Shown: piece by piece, positions 19,703-28,651 of the stretch
Numbering within the stretch: position 1 is the stretch's first letter
How the letters are laid out: each line of letters opens with the position of its first letter
NCBI RefSeq assembly: GCF_002795405.1
Contig: NZ_PHGZ01000007.1
Location: 1 to 64,000, forward strand
Reading direction: 5' to 3'
Length of the DNA: 64,000 bases
From: Caviibacterium pharyngocola
GTDB lineage: Bacteria > Pseudomonadota > Gammaproteobacteria > Enterobacterales > Pasteurellaceae
Program-made: the position numbers and the translations under genes
Notes under the pieces: model-generated
The model's database searches: none
Seen by the model: only the letters and a program-made list of their open reading frames with translations
What the model was told of the DNA's origin: nothing

Positions 19703-20212
19703 TTATTCCACGCTGACGGAAGTGATGATCACTTCTTCTTTCGGTACGTCTTGGTGAAATCCTTTGTTGCCGGTTTTCACGCCTTTGATTTTATCCACGA
19801 CGTCCATTCCTTCCACCACTTCGCCGAATACCGCGTAGCCCCATTCTTGCACCACGGTTTTTCCGAACATTTCTTTCGCACGATAATCTAAAAACGTATT
19901 ATCCGCTACATTAATAAAAAATTGTGCCGTTGCAGAATGCGGATCGGAGGTGCGTGCCATTGCGATCGTGCCGCGCTTGTTGCTTAATCCGTTGGAAGCT
20001 TCGTTTTGAATCGGTGCGTTGGTATTTTTTTCGCGCATTCCCGCTTCCATTCCGCCGCCTTGAATCATAAATCCGTCGATAACACGATGAAAAATTGTGT
20101 TATCATAGAAACCGTTTTTACAGTAATTTAGGAAGTTTTCCGCCGTAATCGGTGCTTTTTCATTGTTTAATGCAATTTTAATATCGCCGAAATTCGTGTG
20201 TAATGTAACCAT
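19703..20212 (-). CDS. ppiB: Cytoplasmic peptidyl-prolyl cis-trans isomerase B
   Basis: This 169-residue cyclophilin lacks a signal peptide. [31 protein letters not shown] and WGYAVFGEV are conserved. I chose the ATG at 20212 ([11 protein letters not shown]) because AGGAAAAA lies upstream and it matches the family start; the frame is open for 31 further codons that overlap the cysS leader. It faces cysS divergently, with an uptake sequence in between. Confidence 0.93.
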   Translation of the reverse strand: MVTLHTNFGDIKIALNNEKAPITAENFLNYCKNGFYDNTIFHRVIDGFMIQGGGMEAGMREKNTNAPIQNEASNGLSNKRGTIAMARTSDPHSATAQFFINVADNTFLDYRAKEMFGKTVVQEWGYAVFGEVVEGMDVVDKIKGVKTGNKGFHQDVPKEEVIITSVSVE

Positions 20213-20320
20213 TTGATTTTTCCTATTGAATTGAAAAAAGTTATTATTCCATAAATCCGCCGGAAGTGCTATAAAAGTGCGGTGAGTTTTCAGATCAAAT
20301 TTCAAAAGATTGAGAAGATT

Positions 20321-21700
20321 ATGTTAAAAATATTTAATACCCTGAGCAGAGAAAAAGAAGTTTTTAAACCGATTCACGCCAATAAAGTGGGAATGTATGT
20401 GTGCGGCGTCACCGTTTATGATTTATGTCATATCGGCCACGGCAGAACTTTCGTGTGTTTTGATGTGATCGCACGCTATTTGCGTTATTTAGGCTACCAA
20501 CTTACCTATGTGCGCAACATTACCGATGTGGATGACAAAATCATTAAACGCGCATTAGAAAATAAAGAAAGCTGCGAGCAATTAGTGGATCGAATGGTCG
20601 GGGAAATGCATAAGGATTTTGACGCATTGAACGTATTGCGCCCCGATTTCGAGCCGCGCGCGACGCATCATATCGCCGAAATCATTGAAATCGTGGAAAA
20701 ATTATTACAACGCGGACACGCTTATGTGGCGGAAAACGGCGATGTAATGTTTGATGTGGAAAGTTTTCAGCAATACGGCAAATTATCACGCCAAGATTTA
20801 AGTCAACTTCAAGCGGGTGCGCGAGTAGAAATTTCCGAAATTAAGAAAAATCCGATGGATTTCGTACTGTGGAAAATGTCTAAAGCAAACGAACCGAGCT
20901 GGGCATCGCCTTGGGGCGCCGGTCGTCCGGGTTGGCATATCGAATGCTCGGCAATGAATTGCAAACAACTGGGCGAGCATTTTGATATTCACGGTGGCGG
21001 CTCCGATTTAATGTTCCCGCACCACGAAAACGAAATCGCCCAATCTTGCTGCGCGCACGGCGGCGAATATGTCAATTATTGGATCCATTCCGGAATGATT
21101 ATGGTGGATAAAGAAAAAATGTCGAAATCCCTCGGCAACTTTTTCACGATTCGCGACGTATTAAATCATTATGATGCCGAAAGCGTGCGCTATTTCTTAC
21201 TGACCGCTCATTATCGCAGTCAATTAAATTACAGCGAAGAAAATCTCAATTTGGCGCACGGTGCATTAGAACGCCTTTACACCGCATTGCGCGGCACGGA
21301 TCCGAATGCGGAAGCCGCGGGCGGAGAAAACTTTATCGCCGACTTTACCGAAGCGATGAACGACGATTTCAACACGCCGAATGCAATGTCCGTTTTATTC
21401 GAAATGGCGCGTGAAATTAATAAATTAAAAGCGGAAAATTCTGCCCAAGCCGACGGACTTGCCGCGCGTTTACGCGAGCTGGCGAAAATTCTCGGTTTAT
21501 TGGAACAAGATCCGGAAACCTTCTTGCAAGCAGGTTCGGACAATGATGAAGTGCAAAAAATCGAAGGATTGATCAAACAACGCAACGAAGCCCGCGCTGC
21601 CAAAGATTGGACAACAGCGGATGCCGCACGCAATGAATTAAGTGCAATGGGCATTGTGTTGGAGGATGGCCCGAACGGCACGACTTGGCGTAAGCAATAA
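20321..21700 (+). CDS. cysS: Cysteinyl-tRNA synthetase
   Basis: This 459-residue class I synthetase charges tRNA-Cys. The zinc-binding Cys28 (YVCGVTVYD), the HIGH-like HIGHGR motif (about 37-42), HHENE zinc ligands and KMSKS (KMSKSLGN) are all present. The ATG at 20321 gives the family N-terminus [13 protein letters not shown]; an upstream in-frame codon at 20282 is disfavoured. It is transcribed alone and ends in a strong terminator shared with convergent recC. Confidence 0.96.
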   Translation: MLKIFNTLSREKEVFKPIHANKVGMYVCGVTVYDLCHIGHGRTFVCFDVIARYLRYLGYQLTYVRNITDVDDKIIKRALENKESCEQLVDRMVGEMHKDFDALNVLRPDFEPRATHHIAEIIEIVEKLLQRGHAYVAENGDVMFDVESFQQYGKLSRQDLSQLQAGARVEISEIKKNPMDFVLWKMSKANEPSWASPWGAGRPGWHIECSAMNCKQLGEHFDIHGGGSDLMFPHHENEIAQSCCAHGGEYVNYWIHSGMIMVDKEKMSKSLGNFFTIRDVLNHYDAESVRYFLLTAHYRSQLNYSEENLNLAHGALERLYTALRGTDPNAEAAGGENFIADFTEAMNDDFNTPNAMSVLFEMAREINKLKAENSAQADGLAARLRELAKILGLLEQDPETFLQAGSDNDEVQKIEGLIKQRNEARAAKDWTTADAARNELSAMGIVLEDGPNGTTWRKQ

Positions 21701-21726
21701 AACGCTACACATATAACTTTGATCGA

Positions 21727-21770
21727 TTCGCCTCTTTCAAACCTTTCGGTTTAAAGAGGCGAATTTTTAT
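21727..21770. terminator. Bidirectional terminator between cysS and recC
   Basis: TTCGCCTCTTT and AAAGAGGCGAA are 11-bp complementary arms with an inner AAACC/GGTTT stem and a T run on the plus side. It lies between convergent stop codons. Confidence 0.88.
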
Positions 21771-21782
21771 ATCACAACGAGC

Positions 21783-24700
21783 TTAATTTTCCTCGTATTC
21801 GACGCAATCCAGCATTAAATCAAACCAATCCTGCATACGTTGATTAATTTCCGTCAGAACGGAAGCAAACACCTGAGGCGGGAGCTGAACCAATAAACGG
21901 CGCCAATACACATCACCGGCGGTATAATCCGTACCTTGCGCCAATTCCGTGAATTTCTCGAAATAGCTGTCAAAATCCACCGCACTTTCGGCTAAATCCA
22001 CCTTCAATGTCTGCAAATAATCGGCAATGCCACGCGTGACCGTCGGCAGCATTATCGATTGTCCTTGCGCATAAGCGTTCACATAAGTTTGCAGCTGCTT
22101 AAGTGCGGTCTTTTTATCAAGCGTTTTGAAAGTCAGGGTATTTTTCTTGGCATAAAACATCGGCGTAACGACATTTTCCGACGTCGCGCATTGCACCAAA
22201 TAATAAATCCAACTTTCGATTAATTCATTATCCCGTACATCGCTGCCGACGCGCCAAGCCACGCGTTGTAATGCGCCGTTTGCCGTTGTATATAATTGAT
22301 TTATATCACCCTGCAAACGAATGGGTTTGCCCGCCGTTTCAAACGAAATTTCCGCATATTCCGTTTTTGCCTCACGCGATAAATAATCGGCAAGTTTCGT
22401 TTTCAATTCATTAATATCTTCTTGAATCAAACGTGCATAAACTTGGGCAAAACTGCCGCGCGGCATTACACCGCGTTGATTTAAACGGGCGAAAAATTCG
22501 TCGGTTTGTTGCGCGGAATAATGAATCAATTCGTTATTAATAAAATAAAAATCCAATTTATTCAGGGAGAAATTTTCGCTTTCTTCAATGCTGTCAATAT
22601 ACTGTTTCAAATAAACGCCCAAACGTCGCTCAAAGAAAAATTTGATCGGATGCTGTACGAATTCGATCAAACGTGCCAATTCAATCTCATCGAGCTGAGG
22701 CGCGGTCAACGGTTGAATAAAGGAAGGCAATCCGCCGTCCGAATTCGGCTCTTCTTTTTTATTCGAACCTTGCGCCAATGGCAGCCAGTTTTTGGCAAAA
22801 GTGCGGTCATTTCCGACAAAGTTTTTCGGGCTGAATACCGTCATCGAATGTTGTTTTACCAATTTGTCGCGCAAGGAAAGTCGATCGTCGTTATCATCTT
22901 CATTCGGCGCGATATTTTCGTTTAAATAATCCAATAATTGACTCACCAATACGGACGGCTGGCAGGCTTGATCGTCCACGACGGAACGCCCGACATAGCT
23001 GATATAAAAATAATCTTGCGCGGACAACAAGGCTTCTAAGAACAAATAACGATCGTCATCGCGGCGGAAACGATCACCTTTGCGATGATGATATTGCATT
23101 AAATCAAAGCTGTTCGGTATATGTTGACGCGGATAGTCATTTTCGTTCATTCCCAGCAAGCAAACCGCTTTAAAAGGAATGGAACGCATTGGTAATAATG
23201 TACAAAAGTTCACCTTGCCGGCAAGGAATTTCAAGCTGTTGGTGTCGTTTTGCAGCGCTTCCGTCATCACATCGCAAATCACTTCGATCGTCAATAATTC
23301 GTCAAAATGTACGTTTACCGCTTGTTCGAGCACCGATTGAATACGATCTTTTAAATACCATAGGGTTTCGCGATTTTGTTCGTCATCGGCAAAGAAATTG
23401 TCTAATAACAAGGAAAGCTGCTGCGTCCATTGTTGAACGGAACGAGGGCTTAATAAAATTTGTCGCCATTGATATAAATGTTCAATGAAATCCGCCAAGC
23501 AGCCAACCGATTGACCTTGCAAACCGTGGCTGTCATCAAATCCCAAACTGTCTTGCCAAATGCCGTTTTCTTCGCGCATTGCATATCCGAGCAACATTCT
23601 TTCCAAACCGGCTTGCCACGCGTTATAGTTATGTTCCGCATTTTGTTGGTATTTTTCCAATCCGAAACGGATGCCGGACTGTGCCACCCAATGATGAATA
23701 TACGCCAGATCCTTGTGTTCGATTTGAAACCTTGCGCGAACGGCGGGAATATCCAAAAATGCCAACACCTCCTCGGCGGTGAACAAACTTTCTTTTAAAT
23801 TCAATAAGGTAAGAAAGGCGGAAATCACCACATCGCTTTCCGACAGTTTATTATCGGAAATGGAATAAGGAATATAAGGCTCGCTTTGATTAAACACGGC
23901 GCGAATGTAAGGCGTGTAGCTGTCGATATCCGCCACCATTATCACCACATCTTTCGGATCCAATGTTTTATCTTGGTTAAACAGATGCAATAAATAATCG
24001 CGCAATACTTCCACTTCGCGCATTGCGCTGTAGCACGAATGCACGCTTAAAGAGCGGTCGTTTTTTTGCAAATTTAGCGGCTTGGCGCCGTTCGGCACTA
24101 AATCTAAAATTCGTCCTTGCAGTTGGGCTAATAAATGCCGCTCGCTCGGTTGCGTATAGGCGGAAATTTCTTTAGCTTGCAGATCAGTGAGCAAATACAG
24201 AAAATCCCGCCCCAATTTTCCCCAAGAAGCCAAAAGCGGATGGCCGATTTGCAACAATTCGTCATCATAAGTACGCTCCGTCTCTTGGCGTGCCAAACTT
24301 GCGCTTTTTTCGGTGGAAAACAACGGGCTGTCGATTTGGGTAAAATAATCGCGACGAGATCGAATTTGCAACGTTTGCCAATAGGATTGATCAATAATAT
24401 CGCCCCAATATTCACGGCAACCGTTGTTAAAAAATAAATGAACGTCACAATAACGGCTTAGCGCCTGAAAGGTGTCTAAATACACTTTCGGCAATGCCGA
24501 AATCCCGAAAATAAATAGCCTTTTCGGGATCGCTTTCGGCGCTTCGCGTTCAAGTTGTCGTAAGAATTGTTGATGCAAATACGCGCGATGCCACACTTGT
24601 CCGCTTTGGCTTTCTTGCCGAATTTCGTTGACTAAACCTTGCCACAGGGCACCTTGCCAGCGAATATGAGTGCAAATTTGTTCGAAAGGTTGATCCTTAT

Positions 24701-25208
24701 CTTGCGATATTTGTGCGCCGATTTGTCTTTCGATTTCAATGTCTTGCCGATTTTCCCAATGCATAATCCATTCAGGACGATACACAAGATATTGATCGAA
24801 TAAATCCGCAATTTTGCGCGCCAGTTGATACAATTTTTGTTGTTCCGATTGGGTGGAGGACGCCAAATAGCGGCGCAGCGGCAAAAACGCTTCTTGCGAT
24901 AAATAGGCGGGAATCAAGCGCATTAATCGCCAAGTGATTTCCGCTTTGTCAAAGTAATGTTGCTGCGTCGCATTCGGTAGATTTTCCGCATAAACTTGCC
25001 AGATAAAACTCGCCGGCATCGGAAAATTTAAATTGGCGGCAATGCCTTTCGTTTCGGCGATCTGCCATTGCAACCATTGCGCCATTCCCGGGCTTTGCAC
25101 CAAAATGGTTTCCGCTTGAAACGGATCACTTAACGGCTCGCTCTCCATTAAATGAATTAAAATATCTTTCTGAACTTCCAGCTGATTAGAATAGTAAACG
25201 GTAAACAC
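21783..25208 (-). CDS. recC: Exodeoxyribonuclease V gamma subunit RecC
   Basis: This 1141-residue subunit of RecBCD recognises Chi and splits the DNA strands during double-strand-break repair. Family blocks are visible: ILVQSPGMAQWLQW near the N-terminus, PLLASWGKLGRDFLYLL, VMVADIDSYTPYI, and the central CTLLPMRSIPFKAVCLLGMN. I chose a GTG start at 25208, preceded by AAGGAAC, which gives MFTVYYSNQ like E. coli RecC; an earlier codon at 25238 runs into comQ. It directly follows the comNOPQ-type genes and may share their competence-induced transcript, as in H. influenzae HI0938-HI0942. Confidence 0.95.
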   Translation of the reverse strand: MFTVYYSNQLEVQKDILIHLMESEPLSDPFQAETILVQSPGMAQWLQWQIAETKGIAANLNFPMPASFIWQVYAENLPNATQQHYFDKAEITWRLMRLIPAYLSQEAFLPLRRYLASSTQSEQQKLYQLARKIADLFDQYLVYRPEWIMHWENRQDIEIERQIGAQISQDKDQPFEQICTHIRWQGALWQGLVNEIRQESQSGQVWHRAYLHQQFLRQLEREAPKAIPKRLFIFGISALPKVYLDTFQALSRYCDVHLFFNNGCREYWGDIIDQSYWQTLQIRSRRDYFTQIDSPLFSTEKSASLARQETERTYDDELLQIGHPLLASWGKLGRDFLYLLTDLQAKEISAYTQPSERHLLAQLQGRILDLVPNGAKPLNLQKNDRSLSVHSCYSAMREVEVLRDYLLHLFNQDKTLDPKDVVIMVADIDSYTPYIRAVFNQSEPYIPYSISDNKLSESDVVISAFLTLLNLKESLFTAEEVLAFLDIPAVRARFQIEHKDLAYIHHWVAQSGIRFGLEKYQQNAEHNYNAWQAGLERMLLGYAMREENGIWQDSLGFDDSHGLQGQSVGCLADFIEHLYQWRQILLSPRSVQQWTQQLSLLLDNFFADDEQNRETLWYLKDRIQSVLEQAVNVHFDELLTIEVICDVMTEALQNDTNSLKFLAGKVNFCTLLPMRSIPFKAVCLLGMNENDYPRQHIPNSFDLMQYHHRKGDRFRRDDDRYLFLEALLSAQDYFYISYVGRSVVDDQACQPSVLVSQLLDYLNENIAPNEDDNDDRLSLRDKLVKQHSMTVFSPKNFVGNDRTFAKNWLPLAQGSNKKEEPNSDGGLPSFIQPLTAPQLDEIELARLIEFVQHPIKFFFERRLGVYLKQYIDSIEESENFSLNKLDFYFINNELIHYSAQQTDEFFARLNQRGVMPRGSFAQVYARLIQEDINELKTKLADYLSREAKTEYAEISFETAGKPIRLQGDINQLYTTANGALQRVAWRVGSDVRDNELIESWIYYLVQCATSENVVTPMFYAKKNTLTFKTLDKKTALKQLQTYVNAYAQGQSIMLPTVTRGIADYLQTLKVDLAESAVDFDSYFEKFTELAQGTDYTAGDVYWRRLLVQLPPQVFASVLTEINQRMQDWFDLMLDCVEYEEN

Positions 25209-25221
25209 GTTCGTTCCTTTT

Positions 25222-25527
25222 TTATAACACCACTTCACCCGTCGGGTAGCTTACGGTCACTTTATCTGCGGCGCACCGAACACGAAAGCGTAAGCCGTTT
25301 AATTCCACCGTCGATTGGCAATTTAGTCCTAAAAATACGCGCTGATGTTGATTTTCGGCAATTTGCAGCGCTTGATAATATTGGTAAATTTCCACCGCAC
25401 TTTTGCGTTGATAAGTCGCCCATTGATTAACGGATAAAAAAATACCACTAAATAAGGTTAAAGTCATCAATAAGGAAACCAAATGCATTCCTTTATATCG
25501 CGTCGGACTATAAGGGATTGAAATCAT
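25222..25527 (-). CDS. comQ: Competence prepilin-type protein, ComQ-like
   Basis: This protein of about 101 residues has a short basic leader ending in YKG, then a hydrophobic segment MHLVSLLMTLTLFSGIFLS, like type IV prepilins but without the usual Glu5. The ATG at 25527 overlaps the end of comP by 20 bases; the frame is open further upstream into comP. By position it corresponds to the fourth gene (HI0941) of the H. influenzae comNOPQ set. A role in the DNA-uptake pseudopilus is inferred from context only. Confidence 0.72.
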   Translation of the reverse strand: MISIPYSPTRYKGMHLVSLLMTLTLFSGIFLSVNQWATYQRKSAVEIYQYYQALQIAENQHQRVFLGLNCQSTVELNGLRFRVRCAADKVTVSYPTGEVVL

Positions 25528-26185
25528 ACCAACTTTTCTCCGCAAGCTGCCAATAGGAAAACGCACGCCACATTTCGCTGACCGTCGCTTTTCGGTAAAC
25601 CAGCTGAACGGCATCGGCTTTTTTCAACACGCCTTTGGTAATCACCGCGCCGCTGATTTTGCCTTTTCCACTCAAAGTTAGATCCCCTTGCGCCACCACA
25701 ACGGCGTTAATGTTGCCGTTAATTTCCCATTCGCTTTGTTCGGCGTCAAACCAATAAAAATGATCATTACGATCCGTCGCCGCATTTGACGCGGGAAATT
25801 CCAATTTCGCACGCAACGCGGGCAATGCTCGTTCGTCAATATAAAGATCAAATTCGCCTTCATATAAGGCTTTTTTCGGTGTACTTTTCAATAAAAAGAT
25901 GCGTTTACACCAAAGAAAATCCGAAGTGCGGTCGTTTTCTTCGCCGTTTTCAAAGATCATTCGTTCGCTTTTGTTATCATTATCCAGCCCCAAAGTTTGG
26001 CAGATGGTCTTTTTCTGCTCGTAGCTAATGCGCTGCAAAGGCAAATTATGCGCCAAATAACTTTTGCGTTGTGCCGTAATGCCGAGGTGCAACCGAAGCA
26101 CATCGTCAAAAAAGAGTAAGGATAGCAAAACAAAGCTGCTTAAAAGCAGCAATAGGGTTAAGGTGATCATTCCTCGGTAGTGCAT
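25508..26185 (-). CDS. comP: Competence prepilin-type protein, ComP-like
   Basis: This 225-residue protein begins MHYRG followed by MITLTLLLLLSSFVLLSLL, a prepilin-like leader and transmembrane helix lacking Glu5. The rest is a globular domain with no known catalytic motif. Its ATG overlaps the comO stop (TAATG), so it is translationally coupled. It corresponds in order to HI0940. The assignment rests on order, leader and operon rather than on clear sequence signatures. Confidence 0.75.
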   Translation of the reverse strand: MHYRGMITLTLLLLLSSFVLLSLLFFDDVLRLHLGITAQRKSYLAHNLPLQRISYEQKKTICQTLGLDNDNKSERMIFENGEENDRTSDFLWCKRIFLLKSTPKKALYEGEFDLYIDERALPALRAKLEFPASNAATDRNDHFYWFDAEQSEWEINGNINAVVVAQGDLTLSGKGKISGAVITKGVLKKADAVQLVYRKATVSEMWRAFSYWQLAEKSWYDFNPL

Positions 26186-26922
26186 TATTTTTCATCCCGA
26201 TTCATTAAGGGCACAATGATTTCCGTTTCGTATCGAATATCCGCCCGTTTTTTCAAATTGCCGGCAAGTTTCACTTCAACGCCTTGCAGATCTTGAATTG
26301 AAATAAATTCCAGCCGAGTAATTTCAATCTCATTTTCATCAAATAAATCCACCCAACCGCCGCTATTGCAAGCGGGTTGTTGTAAATAACTACGGCATTG
26401 CGCCTGCGTACAACTTGCATTCACCGAATTTTTATAGGTTAATCGAGTTTCCAGCATTTTTTTATTCAGGCGATAACCGAAAAGCTCACGTTCGATTTCT
26501 TTGGCGTTATTTTGCCCGTCGGCATCTACGCAAATACCGCCTTTGTACGTCGTTCCGATACAGCCCGTTCCGTCCAGATCGTAAAAAAATAATACGCAGC
26601 TGTTTTTCGCTTCCGCGTCCGCTTGTGCGATCACCAATGCCGCACCGTTTTCTTGCTCAAAAAGCGCCAGATTATCAAGATTCAATTTATCGGACACACC
26701 GCGAAATCCCGCGCGCCGTAAATCTTTACCGATAAGCTGAACGGCGCGTTGCAATTCGTTTTGCAAATGCAAACGTAACATCAGGTTATCGTTTTGACGA
26801 ATACTCTGCCCATAAAAAGTAATAATGATCCATAACAAAAAAGCAGACAAGGAAACGGACAACATTAATGCCAACAATGTCTGCCCGCGATACATTACTC
26901 GAATCATCTTAGGCGCCGTCAT
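26185..26922 (-). CDS. comO: Competence prepilin-type protein, ComO-like
   Basis: This 245-residue protein carries a prepilin-like leader YRG then QTLLALMLSVSLSAFLLWII, followed by a long soluble part with several cysteines (about eight). It overlaps the end of comN by 14 bases. A second ATG at 26907, just after the comN stop, is an equally plausible start. In order and type it matches HI0939 (PpdB/PulJ-like minor pilin). Confidence 0.75.
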   Translation of the reverse strand: MTAPKMIRVMYRGQTLLALMLSVSLSAFLLWIIITFYGQSIRQNDNLMLRLHLQNELQRAVQLIGKDLRRAGFRGVSDKLNLDNLALFEQENGAALVIAQADAEAKNSCVLFFYDLDGTGCIGTTYKGGICVDADGQNNAKEIERELFGYRLNKKMLETRLTYKNSVNASCTQAQCRSYLQQPACNSGGWVDLFDENEIEITRLEFISIQDLQGVEVKLAGNLKKRADIRYETEIIVPLMNRDEK

Positions 26923-27430
26923 TCACACAGGCACTAAGAGATTGATAATCTTTCACTTTTAAGCTGCCCACATTAAAAAACGAAAATAAGGTACGGTTTT
27001 GTTCCGCTTGCAACACAAAACAAACGGTCGATGCCGTATTACGAATGCCGCTTAATCGGGTGATTTCCTTCGGATAATAGGATTTGCTGACCAGCATTGT
27101 TTTTTCCGGAAAATAGGGATAATAGAATTGTGCCGCGATTTCTTGCGGGCAATGGTGCGGAGAAAGGCAGTCGCATAAATAATCATTTTTAATCTGCGCG
27201 CCGAGGCACCATTTGTTTTGTTCCATATCGCGATTTGCCAATAACAACCAAACGTCATTAGAGTTTTCGACCCGCGCTTGAATTTGGCGTAAAAATAAAT
27301 AGAGTTTTTGCTGTTCTTTGGTTAACAACATTTGCGTATTCGTTTGCTGCCAAAGGGGTAAACTTAACATAGAAAGAAGACTGATGATCAGTAGCACGAT
27401 CAACATTTCCGTTAAAGTAAATCCTTTCAT
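26909..27430 (-). CDS. comN: Competence prepilin-type protein, ComN-like
   Basis: This 173-residue protein has a canonical type IV prepilin leader: MKG, cleavage, then FTLTEMLIVLLIISLLSMLS with the Glu5. It is the first gene of the comNOPQ-recC run and lies behind a CRP-S site, so expression should rise in the competent state with Sxy. It is probably a minor pseudopilin of the uptake machine. A Cys-rich middle (CDCLSPHHC) may form disulphides. Confidence 0.82.
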   Translation of the reverse strand: MKGFTLTEMLIVLLIISLLSMLSLPLWQQTNTQMLLTKEQQKLYLFLRQIQARVENSNDVWLLLANRDMEQNKWCLGAQIKNDYLCDCLSPHHCPQEIAAQFYYPYFPEKTMLVSKSYYPKEITRLSGIRNTASTVCFVLQAEQNRTLFSFFNVGSLKVKDYQSLSACVNDGA

Positions 27431-27514
27431 TACATCACTTTTTAAAAATTTAGGAAATTATGACCGCACTTTAAAAAAGAAATACGACGGCACAAAGCAA
27501 AACGCCTTGTTTTT

Positions 27515-27530
27515 GCGTAGCGGATCGCAA
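27515..27530 (-). promoter_or_regulatory. CRP-S (Sxy-dependent) competence site
   Basis: TGCGT-AGCGGA-TCGCA matches the CRP-S form TGCGA-N6-TCGCA with one mismatch. It is 85 bases upstream of comN, with a possible -10 GTATTT on the minus strand near 27481-27486. CRP-S sites define the Pasteurellaceae competence regulon. Confidence 0.72.
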
Positions 27531-27606
27531 AAATAAATAAAATTGCCGCAAAAATCTTTAATAGGAATGAATCAATAAATAAAAGAGAAATTTAAGAGGA
27601 AATCAT

Positions 27607-27681
27607 TGGTGGGTCGTGAGAGATTCGAACTCTCGACCAACGGATTAAGAGTCCGCTGCTCTACCACTAAGCTAACGACCC
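27607..27681 (-). tRNA. tRNA-Lys (anticodon CTT)
   Basis: A full cloverleaf folds from the minus strand: acceptor GGGTCGT/ACGACCC, anticodon loop CTCTTAA and T loop TTCGAAT, with encoded CCA. The D loop is one base shorter than in the three neighbours, and the T stem is GAGAG instead of GAAGG. Confidence 0.93.
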
Positions 27682-27705
27682 GCAAAAGGGAATGTTACAA
27701 TTAAG

Positions 27706-27781
27706 TGGTGGGTCGTGAAGGATTCGAACCTTCGACCAACGGATTAAAAGTCCGCTGCTCTACCGACTGAGCTAACGACCC
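27706..27781 (-). tRNA. tRNA-Lys (anticodon TTT), copy 1
   Basis: A 76-base tRNA with anticodon loop CTTTTAA, D arm AGCTCAGTCGGTAGAGC, T arm GAAGGTTCGAATCCTTC and encoded CCA. It is identical to the next two genes. Confidence 0.96.
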
Positions 27782-27803
27782 ATAAGGGAATATTTCGATT
27801 AAG

Positions 27804-27879
27804 TGGTGGGTCGTGAAGGATTCGAACCTTCGACCAACGGATTAAAAGTCCGCTGCTCTACCGACTGAGCTAACGACCC
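27804..27879 (-). tRNA. tRNA-Lys (anticodon TTT), copy 2
   Basis: Identical in sequence to the flanking tRNA-Lys(TTT) copies and separated from them by similar 22-24-base spacers (AAGGGAAT...TTAAG), which points to tandem duplication. Confidence 0.96.
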
Positions 27880-27901
27880 AAAAGGGAATGTTACGATTAA
27901 G

Positions 27902-27977
27902 TGGTGGGTCGTGAAGGATTCGAACCTTCGACCAACGGATTAAAAGTCCGCTGCTCTACCGACTGAGCTAACGACCC
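27902..27977 (-). tRNA. tRNA-Lys (anticodon TTT), copy 3
   Basis: The promoter-proximal gene of the four-gene array; identical to copies 1 and 2, with encoded CCA. Confidence 0.96.
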
Positions 27978-28006
27978 GCAAACATATTGCTTCGTAACGG
28001 AGGCTT

Positions 28007-28034
28007 ATAATACTGGTTTTATTTTAATAATCAA
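28007..28034 (-). promoter_or_regulatory. Promoter of the tRNA-Lys array
   Basis: On the minus strand -35 TTGATT (28029-28034), 16 bases and -10 TATTAT (28007-28012) lead into a G/C-rich start region, about 25 bases before the first tRNA. Confidence 0.6.
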
Positions 28035-28109
28035 TAAAAATTTTCACTTTTTTGTCTATTTGACTGAATCCTCACCAAATCATCAGATTCCTCTGATGAG
28101 AATTTGATG

Positions 28110-28147
28110 AGAAAAAACAAAAACCGGGCTTTCCAACCCGGTTTTTA
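28110..28147 (-). terminator. Terminator downstream of pal
   Basis: AACCGGG/CCCGGTT stem (28122-28142), followed on the minus strand by TTTTTGTTTTTTC. A second perfect small hairpin, CATCAGA-TTCC-TCTGATG, lies just beyond at 28081-28098. Confidence 0.88.
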
Positions 28148-28173
28148 ACACATACTACGTTAAAATCGTTAAA

Positions 28174-28638
28174 TTAGTATGCTAACACTGCACGACGGTT
28201 TTTCGCGTATGCCGCTTCATCGTGACCTAATTCAGCCGGTTTTTCTTCACCGTAAGAAACGGTTGAAACTTGACCTGCTTGAACGCCTTTAGCAGCTAAG
28301 AAGTTTTTAACTGCATCTGCACGACGTTGACCTAATGCGATGTTATATTCAGGTGTACCGCGTTCGTCGGTGTTACCTTCAACAACTACTTTAGATGCCG
28401 GAGTTGCATTTAAGTATGCTGCGTGTGCATCTAAGATTTGTTCATATTCGCCTTCGATGTTGTATTTATCGAAACCGAAATAAACGGTGTTATAACGTTG
28501 TTGTAAATCTTGAACGGAATAACCGCCGAATGTTTGACCGTTTGCTGCGTCAGCGCTTGAATCGGTTTTTGATGAACCACAAGCTGCTAATACTGCTACT
28601 GAGCCAGCTACTACTAATAATTTTGCAAAGTTTTTCAT
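28174..28638 (-). CDS. pal: Peptidoglycan-associated lipoprotein Pal
   Basis: This 154-residue outer-membrane lipoprotein (the P6 antigen of Haemophilus) ties the outer membrane to peptidoglycan and works with TolB. The signal peptide ends in the lipobox LAAC (Cys20). The C-terminal OmpA-like peptidoglycan-binding domain contains [20 protein letters not shown]. It closes the tolQRAB-pal run. The gene that usually follows, cpoB (ybgF), is missing; a terminator and tRNA genes are there instead. Confidence 0.97.
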   Translation of the reverse strand: MKNFAKLLVVAGSVAVLAACGSSKTDSSADAANGQTFGGYSVQDLQQRYNTVYFGFDKYNIEGEYEQILDAHAAYLNATPASKVVVEGNTDERGTPEYNIALGQRRADAVKNFLAAKGVQAGQVSTVSYGEEKPAELGHDEAAYAKNRRAVLAY

Positions 28639-28651
28639 TTAACTTTTTCTC

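Noticed and set aside
22506-22925. 139-codon plus-strand open frame
   Set aside because: Antisense to recC; no ribosome-binding site or recognisable domain.
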